NCBI GenBank assembly: GCA_964457335.1
Contig: CAYWGD010000015.1
Location: 32,997 to 96,996, forward strand
Length of the DNA: 64,000 nt
Direction: 5' to 3'
Origin: CAJBVW01 sp964457335
GTDB lineage: Bacteria > Myxococcota_A > UBA796 > SXON01
Shown: positions 8,189 to 15,470 of the stretch, piece after piece
Numbering within the stretch: the first letter of the stretch is position 1
Layout: each line of letters begins with the position of its first letter
Notes under the pieces: model-generated
Databases searched by the model: none
Seen by the model: only the letters and a program-made list of their open reading frames with translations
Told to the model about the DNA's origin: nothing
Program-made: the position numbers and the translations under genes

Positions 8189-9126
8189 GCCTGCTCCGCG
8201 GCGCGCAAGGCGACCGCGGGCGAGGCCCGCCGCACGGGGTGGGTCAGCACGCGGGTGAGGGACCAGGTGGTGGAGAGCACGATGAGATCGGCCACCGCCG
8301 AGTGCGCGATGGCGATCTCGACGGGCATCGCGAGAAGCACGTTCACCACCCCCACGCAGACCTGGCAGGCCACGAGGAGCAGGACCGCCGTGGCGGGACG
8401 CCGGAGCGCCGGAGTGGACCGCGCCGTCAGCCAGAACGCCACGGCCAGCGCGCTCAGCGTGTAGGCGCCGAGCCGGTGGAAGATCTGCAGCCCCACGATC
8501 CCGTCGAGCACCGGGAACCAAACCCCGCCGTTGCAGGTCGGCCACTCGGTGCAGGCGAGGCCCGCGTAGTTGCTGGAGACGAGCCCGCCGAGCGCCATCT
8601 GCACCAGCACCATCCCGCCGAGCGCGAGGCCGAGCCAGCGCGCGGCGCCCGGGACCGGCTCGCGGGCGCGCCCGTCGTCGAGGAGCCGGAGGCCGGCGAC
8701 CACGAGCAGCGCGCAGAAGGTGTTCCCGAAGAGGAGGTGGAGCGTGACGCTCCAGTACGCGAGCAGGTGGAGGACGGTCAGCCCGCCGAGCACGACCTGC
8801 GCGGCGAGCGTGACCGCCGCCACCGCGAGGATGCCGCCGACGCGGGCCCGCCCCGCCGGCGTGCGGAGCGCGAGCGCGCCCAGAGTGAGGAAGCCGAGCG
8901 AGATGATGCTCGCGAGCGCCCGGTGACCCCACTCGAGGAAGATGTGGAAGTCGAGCTCCGGGACGACCTCGCCGAAGCACAGCGGCCAGTCCGGGCACGC
9001 CAGCCCCGCGCCGTGCACGCGCACGCTCGCCCCGAAGACGAGCAGCACGTACGTGATGGCCGCCAGCCCGAGGAACGCGCGCCCCAGGGCTCGCGAGGAG
9101 CCGCTCCCTGCCATGTCGCCCGGCAT
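8185..9126 (-). CDS. ctaA: heme A synthase (CtaA/COX15)
   Basis: Eight-helix membrane enzyme of 313 residues that oxidises heme O to heme A. Signatures of the COX15/CtaA family are GASVRVHGAGLACPDWPLC near the N-terminus and its repeat SNYAGLACTEWPTCNGG in the second half, each with the family's periplasmic Cys pair. There are also conserved histidines in EWGHRALAS and FHRLGAY. The two halves are internally homologous. Another in-frame ATG lies four codons downstream of 9126. It is coupled to ctaB. Confidence 0.93.
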   Translation of the reverse strand: MPGDMAGSGSSRALGRAFLGLAAITYVLLVFGASVRVHGAGLACPDWPLCFGEVVPELDFHIFLEWGHRALASIISLGFLTLGALALRTPAGRARVGGILAVAAVTLAAQVVLGGLTVLHLLAYWSVTLHLLFGNTFCALLVVAGLRLLDDGRAREPVPGAARWLGLALGGMVLVQMALGGLVSSNYAGLACTEWPTCNGGVWFPVLDGIVGLQIFHRLGAYTLSALAVAFWLTARSTPALRRPATAVLLLVACQVCVGVVNVLLAMPVEIAIAHSAVADLIVLSTTWSLTRVLTHPVRRASPAVALRAAEQA

Positions 9127-9208
9127 GCGTCCCCCTGGGAAAGGGCGCGCCCGTATCGCGCGTCCCCGAGCCGAGCAAGCGAGGCCGGGCGCGGCCGCCG
9201 GGCCGAGC

Positions 9209-9946
9209 TCAAGGGCCTCGGCCGGCGCTCTCCCCGCTCGGATCTGGCCTCGTCGACCCGTGGACCCACAGCCCGATCAGGGTCGCCAGTATCGCGAACC
9301 ACGTGAGCGCGTACTCGCCGTGCGGCCGCTCGTGCGGCGTGGCCCGCCAGCCGCCGATGGGCGGCTCGCTGTCCGGGCCGTCCCCGCGCTCGGGGAGCGC
9401 CGCGCCCTCCACGACCACGAACGGCGCGACGTCGACGCCCTGCCCCATGGCGTCCGGGGAGATCACTCGCCAGTAGCGGCGAAAGCCGTCCGGCTCGGCG
9501 GGGAAGCCCTCTCCGGCGTCGGGCTCCTCCGCGTACACGCGCGCGAGGCCCTCGTAGGTGCGCCGCGGGCCGAGGGCACGCTCCCGCGCCACGACGGCGT
9601 CGACGGCGTCGCCGGGCACCCACCCCACGTTCACGAGCACGACGGGGCCTGCCCCGTGCACGGGCACGACGAGCTCGAACCCGGGCAGGCTGCCGCGGAC
9701 CTTGTTGGGGAGCAGCAGGTGCCGGTTCCAGTCGGGCGTCCCCGTCAGCCGGACCCGGCGCACGTCCGGATCGGCCGGCGGGGCCGCGGCGTCGAAGGGC
9801 GGCTCGGCGAGCCGCGCCGCCCACGTGACGCGCGCCTCGGCGGCCTCCCCCATGCGGCGGAGCTGCCAGGTCCCGAGGCCCCCGAACACCACCGCTCCGA
9901 GCGCCACCCCGATCGTCGGGAGGGCGCGCGGGCGGAAGCGGGGCAC
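9209..9946 (-). CDS. SURF1-family oxidase assembly protein
   Basis: A 245-residue protein with the SURF1 layout: an N-terminal helix (about residues 9-27) ending in GTWQLRRM, a periplasmic domain with the RVRLTG...NKVRGSLPGFELVVPV and VNVGWVPGD stretches, and a C-terminal helix in EYALTWFAILATLIGLWV. SURF1 proteins help insert heme A into subunit I. Location next to ctaA-ctaB and upstream of the cox operon supports this. It starts nine bases after the rpsR stop, so both genes probably share a transcript. Confidence 0.9.
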   Translation of the reverse strand: MPRFRPRALPTIGVALGAVVFGGLGTWQLRRMGEAAEARVTWAARLAEPPFDAAAPPADPDVRRVRLTGTPDWNRHLLLPNKVRGSLPGFELVVPVHGAGPVVLVNVGWVPGDAVDAVVARERALGPRRTYEGLARVYAEEPDAGEGFPAEPDGFRRYWRVISPDAMGQGVDVAPFVVVEGAALPERGDGPDSEPPIGGWRATPHERPHGEYALTWFAILATLIGLWVHGSTRPDPSGESAGRGP

Positions 9947-9955
9947 GACGGGGCG

Positions 9956-10156
9956 CTACTCGCGGTTGATGTAGGGGAGGAGCGCGAGGTGCCGCGCGCG
10001 CTTGATCGCGAGGGCGACCGAGCGCTGCTGCTTCGCGGAGAGGCCCGTGATGCGGCGGGGCAGGATCTTGCCGCGCTCCGTCAGGAAGCGCTTGAGGCGC
10101 GCCGGATCCTTGTAGTCAGCGGCTTCTTCGGACTTGGTCTTGACCTGCTCGGCCAT
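9956..10156 (-). CDS. rpsR: 30S ribosomal protein S18, cysteine-free form
   Basis: Ribosomal protein S18 of 66 residues, with the conserved DYKDPARLKRFLTERGKI and ITGLSAKQQR cores and the IKRARHLALLPY ending. It lacks the N-terminal extension of the E. coli protein and has no cysteine, so it is the zinc-independent form. Usually rpsR lies between rpsF and rplI. Here it stands alone between a ferredoxin and SURF1, suggesting a relocated or second copy. It should occupy the small-subunit platform next to S6. Confidence 0.95.
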   Translation of the reverse strand: MAEQVKTKSEEAADYKDPARLKRFLTERGKILPRRITGLSAKQQRSVALAIKRARHLALLPYINRE

Positions 10157-10229
10157 CTTGAAACTCCCTGAATCGAGCGACCAGCGCGTTTACCGCGACA
10201 GGGCGGCACGCGCAAGGTGGGGCCTGCGT

Positions 10230-10535
10230 CTACACGCCCTCGATCTGGTCCCGCTGGTGGGTGAGGACGGTGCAGTCGGAGGTCGGAACCGCGCTGCAGA
10301 GGCAGGTGAAGCCGCGCTCCAGGTCTCCGTCCCCGAGGATGTACTGCTCCTCCAGCGACACCGTCCCCGACAGCACGCGCCCGGCGCAGGTCCCGCAGGC
10401 CGCGCTCCGGCACGAGTACGGCAGCGCGAGGCCCTGGGCCTCCGCCGCCTCGAGGATCGGCTGGTCGTCCCGGCACGGCACGACGACGTCGATCGACTTG
10501 TCCGGGCTCTGCAGGTGGATGCGGTACGTGGCCAT
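10230..10535 (-). CDS. plant-type [2Fe-2S] ferredoxin
   Basis: A 101-residue soluble electron carrier. The cluster ligands follow the plant and cyanobacterial pattern C-x4-C-x2-C in SCRSAACGTC (residues 42-50), with the fourth Cys in the FTCLCSAVP segment near residue 77. The first strand resembles photosynthetic-type ferredoxins (YRIHLQSPD). The ATG at 10535 has AGGAAGG upstream and is preferred over an earlier in-frame start at 10607. Its partner reductase is not apparent in the neighbourhood. It is divergent from the dCTP deaminase gene, with 125 bases between them. Confidence 0.88.
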   Translation of the reverse strand: MATYRIHLQSPDKSIDVVVPCRDDQPILEAAEAQGLALPYSCRSAACGTCAGRVLSGTVSLEEQYILGDGDLERGFTCLCSAVPTSDCTVLTHQRDQIEGV

Positions 10536-10660
10536 CGCGTCGCCTTCCTGGAGTGGGCCCGCGCATAACACGCTCGCGTCGGCCCCCGCCCCGCGGCGCG
10601 ACGGCATATAGCGGCCGCCGCCGGCCCCCCGGCGTCCCTTCCCACCCGGAGACCCCCGCG

Positions 10661-11749
10661 ATGGACGGCATCCTCGTCAGCCAGCAGCTCCGTGCGCTGG
10701 TGGGCTCCGGAGCCATCCGCGCGCTCTACCCGGTGCGGCCGGGCCAGATCCAGCCCTCGTCGCTGGACCTGCGGCTGGGCGCGCGGATCTGGCAGCTCCA
10801 GTGCAGCTTCCTCCCCGGCTCCGCGGGCGTGGAGCGCCGCCTCGGGCGCCTCGCGCTCGACGAGCAGCGCCTCGACGCGGACCGCCCGACGGTGCTCCGG
10901 CACCGCGGCGTCTACCTGGCCGAGGTGGAGGAGGTGCTCGAGCTCCCCGCCGGCGTGCACGGGCGGGCCAACCCCAAGTCCTCCACGGGGCGGCTCGACG
11001 TGTTCGTCCGCCTCCTCACCGAGCACGGGCACTCCTTCGACGTGGTGCCGGACGGCTACCGCGGGCGCCTCTTCCTGGAGATCACCCCGCAGAGCTTCCA
11101 CGTCGCCGTGCGGCGCGGCGACTGCCTGGGCCAGCTGCGCCTCGCCAGCGGCCGGCCGGTGCTCGGCGTGGAGGAGCTGCGCGAGCGGCAGGCCAGCGCC
11201 CCGGTCTGCTACTGGTCCGACGGCCGCCCCGCGCCGGTGTCCGACGATCCGCCCGGCATCCAGATGTCCGTCGATCTGCACGACGGCATCGACGGGATCG
11301 CGGGCTACCTCGCGCTCCGCCACCGCCCGCCGATCGACCTCGCGCGCCGCGACCTCGACCGCGACCGTTACTGGACGCCGCTCCCGCTCGACCGCGCGAG
11401 TGACGGGCAGGTGCTCGAGCCCGAGCAGTTCTACATCTTCGCCACACGCGAACGGCTGTGCATCCCGCCGGATCTGTGCGCGGAGCTGGTGCCCTTCGAC
11501 GCCACGAAGGGCGAGCTCCGCACGCACTACGCGGGGTTCATCGACTCCGGCTTCGGGCTCGACGCCTCCGGCCGCGGGGCGCGCCTCGTGCTCGAGATTC
11601 GCACCCACGACGTGCCCTTCCTGCTCGAGCACGGCCAGCCCCTGTTCCGCATCGAGCTCCTCCGCAACGCCCAGGTCCCGGACCAGCTGTACGGCGACGG
11701 CAGCAACTACCAGATGCAGGGCCTGAAGCTGGCGAAGCAGTTCCGCTGA
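10661..11749 (+). CDS. dcd: tandem-domain dCTP deaminase (long form)
   Basis: A 362-residue 2'-deoxycytidine 5'-triphosphate deaminase of the long two-domain class (about twice the ~190 residues of E. coli Dcd). The N-terminal half has QIQPSSLDLRLG and the active-site-like NPKSSTGRLDVFVRL. The second half repeats the fold with ELRTHYAGFIDSGFG and a following VLEI stretch that carries the catalytic-type Glu. The enzyme makes dUTP for thymidylate synthesis. The start at 10661 is chosen because the domain begins there; the frame is open 36 codons further upstream. It converges with malQ. Confidence 0.88.
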   Translation: MDGILVSQQLRALVGSGAIRALYPVRPGQIQPSSLDLRLGARIWQLQCSFLPGSAGVERRLGRLALDEQRLDADRPTVLRHRGVYLAEVEEVLELPAGVHGRANPKSSTGRLDVFVRLLTEHGHSFDVVPDGYRGRLFLEITPQSFHVAVRRGDCLGQLRLASGRPVLGVEELRERQASAPVCYWSDGRPAPVSDDPPGIQMSVDLHDGIDGIAGYLALRHRPPIDLARRDLDRDRYWTPLPLDRASDGQVLEPEQFYIFATRERLCIPPDLCAELVPFDATKGELRTHYAGFIDSGFGLDASGRGARLVLEIRTHDVPFLLEHGQPLFRIELLRNAQVPDQLYGDGSNYQMQGLKLAKQFR

Positions 11750-11845
11750 TCCGCGCGGGGCACGGGAGCCGCCGACGCCCCCTCCCCTCGCCGACGTCGC
11801 CGCAGCGGCGGAGCCGGCTGCCCGAAAAAGCAGCGGTCGAGACGC

Positions 11846-13318
11846 TCAGCGCGTCGCGTCGGTGGTCGGCGTGCGCCCGAAGACCTCGCCCAGGGTGCGC
11901 GCCGTCCCGCACGCCTGCCAGGGCAGGTCGCGCAGCCGCCAGGACCAGTTGCCCTCGGGCTCGCCGGGCGTGTTGAAGCGCGCGTCGCTGCCGAGCCCGA
12001 GGAAGTCCTGCATGGGCGCGATCGCGGTCTCGGCGACGCTCGCCCAGGCCTCGCGCAGGAGCATCCAAGCGGGGTCGCTCCCGTCGCGCCCGCACGTGAG
12101 GCGGAAGCGGTGCCGCGTGCGCTCGTCGGCGGCCGCGTACCAGCCGGCCGCGGTGTCGTTGTCGTGGGTGCCGGTGTAGGCGACCCAGCGCGGGTGGGGG
12201 AAGTTGTGAGGCAGGAACGGGTGATCCGCGTCGTCGCCGTACGCGAACTGGAGCACCTTCATGCCCGGGAGCTCCAGCCCGTCGCGGAGCTCGGCCACGT
12301 CCGGCGTGATGACGCCGAGGTCCTCGGCGATGAGCGGCAGCGACCCGATCGCGTTCGCGAGCGCGTCGAAGAGCGGGCGCCCGGGCCCAGGCTCCCAGCG
12401 CCCGACCCGCGCGTCCTGCTCGGCGGCGGGGATCGACCAGTTGGCGCAGAAGCCGCGGAAGTGGTCGAGCCGCGCGGCGTCGACCAGCGCGAGCTCGCGG
12501 CGCACGCGGGCGACCCACCAGGCGAAGCCCGTCTCCGCGTGGCGATCCCAGGCGTAGGTGGGGTTCCCCCAGCGCTGCCCGAGCGGCGAGAAGTAGTCGG
12601 GGGGCACGCCGGCGACCGGGTCGGGCCGGCCGTCCGCGCCGAGGCGGAAGAGGTCGCGGTGCGCCCAGGTGTCGCAGCCGTCCCCGCTCACGAAGATCGG
12701 GACGTCCCCGACGAGCCGGATGCCGCGGTGGCGGGCGACCTCGCGGAGGCGCCCCCACTGGCGGTGGAAGAGGAACTGGAGCCCCTCCTCCTCGGCGACG
12801 AGCGCGGCGTGCTCCTTCCGGAGCTTCGCGAGGCCCTTGCGGCGCGCCGCGTCGGCGGGCCAGTCCCACCAGCCGCCGCCGTGCACCCGGGCCAGGGCGG
12901 CGTAGAGCGCCCAGTCCTCGAGCCAGCTCTGCTCGGCCTCTACGAACGCGCGGCAGGCGGGATCGCTCGCGGCGCGCGCGCCGGCCAGGCGCAGGAGCGG
13001 CAGCTTCCACCCCTCGACGGCGGCGAAGTCCGCCCGGTCCTGTCCCCACGGCATGGGCGCCGGGTCGAGGAGCCCCTCGGCCACGAGCGCCTCGACGGAG
13101 ATCAGGCGGGGATCGGCGGCGAACGCCGACGGCGAGGCGTAGGGCGACTGCCCGGGGCCCACCGGATGCAGCGGGAGCACCTGCCAGGTGTCGAGCCCGG
13201 CCTGGCTCATCCACTCCAAAAAGGCCTCGGCGTACGGCCCGAGCTCCCCGATGGGGCCCGGACCGGGGAGGCTCGTGGGGTGCAGGAGCACCCCGGCGCG
13301 GCGCCGAGACCCGGCCAC
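11846..13318 (-). CDS. malQ: 4-alpha-glucanotransferase (amylomaltase, GH77)
   Basis: A 490-residue GH77 enzyme that transfers alpha-1,4-glucan segments in glycogen and maltodextrin metabolism. The N-terminus has the family start RRAGVLLHPTSLPGP. The catalytic nucleophile Asp is in ARLDHFRGFCANW, the acid/base Glu in LIAEDLGVITPDV, and the transition-state Asp in TGTHDNDTAAGWY. Its length fits the short bacterial form without the E. coli N-terminal extension. It begins three bases after the stop of a tiny basic-protein gene on the same strand. A maltose-type importer lies about 34 kb away in this window. Confidence 0.95.
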   Translation of the reverse strand: MAGSRRRAGVLLHPTSLPGPGPIGELGPYAEAFLEWMSQAGLDTWQVLPLHPVGPGQSPYASPSAFAADPRLISVEALVAEGLLDPAPMPWGQDRADFAAVEGWKLPLLRLAGARAASDPACRAFVEAEQSWLEDWALYAALARVHGGGWWDWPADAARRKGLAKLRKEHAALVAEEEGLQFLFHRQWGRLREVARHRGIRLVGDVPIFVSGDGCDTWAHRDLFRLGADGRPDPVAGVPPDYFSPLGQRWGNPTYAWDRHAETGFAWWVARVRRELALVDAARLDHFRGFCANWSIPAAEQDARVGRWEPGPGRPLFDALANAIGSLPLIAEDLGVITPDVAELRDGLELPGMKVLQFAYGDDADHPFLPHNFPHPRWVAYTGTHDNDTAAGWYAAADERTRHRFRLTCGRDGSDPAWMLLREAWASVAETAIAPMQDFLGLGSDARFNTPGEPEGNWSWRLRDLPWQACGTARTLGEVFGRTPTTDATR

Positions 13319-13321
13319 CGA

Positions 13322-13462
13322 CTAGCGGCGGAGGCGGCCGCCGTTGCGGCGCTTGGTGAGCTCGCCGCGGGCGCGCATGCGCTGCTTGGTGTGCTTCGCC
13401 TTGAGCTTCGCGCGGTGACGGGCCGACTTGTTCCGATTCTTCTTGGGGGGGGTCTTCGCCAT
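13322..13462 (-). CDS. 46-residue highly basic protein
   Basis: A small protein of 46 residues with 24 Lys, Arg or His residues and no hydrophobic core: it starts MAKTPPKKNRNKSARHRAK and ends GGRLRR. It is too short to be found by length filters, but it has a clean ATG at 13462, a stop at 13322, and same-strand placement three bases ahead of malQ. The composition suggests RNA, ribosome or nucleoid binding. I do not recognise the family and cannot exclude that it is a small ribosome-associated protein. Confidence 0.6.
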   Translation of the reverse strand: MAKTPPKKNRNKSARHRAKLKAKHTKQRMRARGELTKRRNGGRLRR

Positions 13463-13553
13463 GATGAACTCCGGCCGGCCGGCTATCCCGCTCCCCTCAC
13501 CCTGTCACGGCGACGATCGGCTGATGGCCGCGATCGCCCCGATCCCGGGCCCC

Positions 13554-14624
13554 TCAGCGCCGGGAGTGCGGCGAGCGGCCGAGGCGCTCGTACACCCGTG
13601 TGCGCTGGCGGGCCTTGTACGCCTCGTGGCAGCTCTCCCCTTCCTCGTTCTGCGCGTCGCTCTCGGCGTCGACCACCTGGAACTCGACCAGGACGGACAC
13701 GGCCTCCCCCAGGAGCGCCTTGTGCGTGGGGACCGGCACGCCCGGGATGTCGTACACGCGGACGGGCAGGTCCACGATGAAGTTGATGACGCGGTAGACC
13801 GCGTCCGAGTGCGGGTTGATGGGCTGCGGCCCGGCGCGGAGCACGCCGCGGAGCTCCGACAGGTCGGCCGCGGCCGACTCGATCTCCTGCGGCGTGAGCA
13901 GGCTGTTGACGCTCTCGCCGGGGATCACCGCCGGGAACGGCACGAGGTTCCGGAAGAGCCACGCGAGCGCCGGGACGATGTCCTCGCGCGTCTCCGTCAC
14001 GATGCGGAAGCGCAGCTTGTCGTACACGGTCGCGGCGGTGGACTCGCGCTTGGCCAACAGCTTGGTGATGACGCTCGGGCGGGTCTTTCGGTTGCCGTAG
14101 AAGGCGCGGAGCGGGAGCGTCGCGCGCATGCGCTCCGCCGCTGCGAGCACCTTCTCGTTCGCGGTCTCGATGAGGTCGATCTCGCGGAACGCCGACTGCG
14201 AGCGCAGCTCCTGCATCTCCAGGTGGTTGATGACGTGCATCAGCTTGAGCACCGCGCAGTACTGGATGCGATCCCGGCTGAACCGCTCGCGCATGGACGC
14301 GCGGAGGAAGGCGTCACGCACGTCCCGGGGGCGACGCACCTCCTGGCGGAACGTGAGCCCGATGTGCTCCTCGAGGTAGTTGACGGCCTGGTTGTAGACG
14401 TACTGGAGCCGCTCGCGCGCCCATCCGTGCTGCGAGGGATCGCAGAGCCAGAGCCGGAGGAAGTTGTTGACCTCGTCGTAGGAGCGGAAGGCGAGGCCGT
14501 GCCAGTCGACCACGGAGCCGCCGGACAGCGCGAGGAGCACCGCGTCCTTGTCCTGAGCCGTGAGCCGGGCAGGCTCGCGCCGCGGAGCCGGCGCCTCGTC
14601 GATCTCGATGATGTCGGGCCGCAT
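13554..14624 (-). CDS. conserved unknown protein with RelA/SpoT-like synthetase signature
   Basis: A 356-residue soluble protein that I believe corresponds to a myxobacterial family of unknown function (TIGR04552, from memory). Its C-terminal half reads like a diverged RelA/SpoT nucleotidyltransferase. NRKTRPSVITKLLAK (178-192) stands where that family has its Lys/Arg substrate loop. VYDKLRFRIVTETRED (200-215) matches the YDLxxFRV Mg-binding strand, with Asp202 and Arg207. VEFQVVD (313-319) then HEAYKARQ (333-340) match the VEIQIRT...AHWxYK end. The N-terminal half (41-170) is helical. The GYxSLH-type segment is degenerate (NPHSDAVYRV), so (p)ppGpp synthesis is not assured. Confidence 0.7.
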   Translation of the reverse strand: MRPDIIEIDEAPAPRREPARLTAQDKDAVLLALSGGSVVDWHGLAFRSYDEVNNFLRLWLCDPSQHGWARERLQYVYNQAVNYLEEHIGLTFRQEVRRPRDVRDAFLRASMRERFSRDRIQYCAVLKLMHVINHLEMQELRSQSAFREIDLIETANEKVLAAAERMRATLPLRAFYGNRKTRPSVITKLLAKRESTAATVYDKLRFRIVTETREDIVPALAWLFRNLVPFPAVIPGESVNSLLTPQEIESAAADLSELRGVLRAGPQPINPHSDAVYRVINFIVDLPVRVYDIPGVPVPTHKALLGEAVSVLVEFQVVDAESDAQNEEGESCHEAYKARQRTRVYERLGRSPHSRR

Positions 14625-14713
14625 GCCCCCTCCCGTAACCGGCGGAGCGGCTCCCTCCGACGCCGGCGCCTCGCGCGTGCGGTCCCCCGCGAAGTTCGTT
14701 AGAGCCGCCCGCC

Positions 14714-15469
14714 ATGAACCGCATCGGAATGGGGCAGGTCCTGAAGAACGCTTTCAGCGTTCTCTTCCGCAACATCGGGATCGCGCTCGTGATCGCGGTC
14801 GTCCTGGGGGGTGTGGGCTGGGCCATCGCCGACCGCGCCGGTGCGCTGGCCGTCGAGCTCGGCAACCCGACCACGGGGCAGCAGCGGCTCGTCTACAGCC
14901 AGATCACGCAGACCATCGTGCTCACGATCTGGGGCTGCATCGTCGGCGCCTGGGCCGCGCCCGCGTCCATCTACCTGTGGGTCCAGCACGAGAAGGGCAA
15001 GCGCACGAGCCTGTACGAGGCCGTCAACTACGGGTTGAACCGTTTCCGTCGCGTCCTGCCGGCGCACGCCCGGGCCGTGTTCATCATCCAGCTCGGCATC
15101 ATCGTCATCGTGCCGGGCATCCTGTTCGGGCTCCAGTACGCCTTCGTCGACGCGATCGCCACGCTCGACACCCAGGAGAAGGACCCGCTCCAGCGCTCGC
15201 GCAAGCTCACCTCGGGCCGCCGCGGCACGTTGTTCCGCACGTTCGCGGTGTTCCTCCTCTGGTGGGCGCCCACCCAGCTCGGCGGGTTCCTCGCGCTGCA
15301 GGAGATGGGCTGGTGGGCCGTGGCCCTCGCCGGCGTGATCGACGCGCTGGTGCTCATCGCCATCGACCTCTGCATGGTGCAGTACTACCTCGACCTGTTC
15401 CGCAAGCCGGCCACGGGCTCCCAGCCGCCGGCGTCGTCCGAGCCGGTCCCGGTGGCCACCCCCTCCTGA
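14714..15469 (+). CDS. uncharacterised polytopic membrane protein
   Basis: A 251-residue inner-membrane protein with about five or six hydrophobic helices (near residues 20-38, 68-92, 120-142, 175-195 and 205-228) and a Pro/Ser-rich C-terminal tail. It resembles the DUF975/YciC-like multi-helix proteins that begin with an amphipathic 'LKNAFSVLFRN' segment and contain paired helix motifs with a conserved EKDPLQRSRKL loop, but I cannot assign a function. Its stop lies one base before the GTG of mfd, so the two genes are very likely cotranscribed. Confidence 0.75.
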   Translation: MNRIGMGQVLKNAFSVLFRNIGIALVIAVVLGGVGWAIADRAGALAVELGNPTTGQQRLVYSQITQTIVLTIWGCIVGAWAAPASIYLWVQHEKGKRTSLYEAVNYGLNRFRRVLPAHARAVFIIQLGIIVIVPGILFGLQYAFVDAIATLDTQEKDPLQRSRKLTSGRRGTLFRTFAVFLLWWAPTQLGGFLALQEMGWWAVALAGVIDALVLIAIDLCMVQYYLDLFRKPATGSQPPASSEPVPVATPS

Positions 15470-15470
15470 C

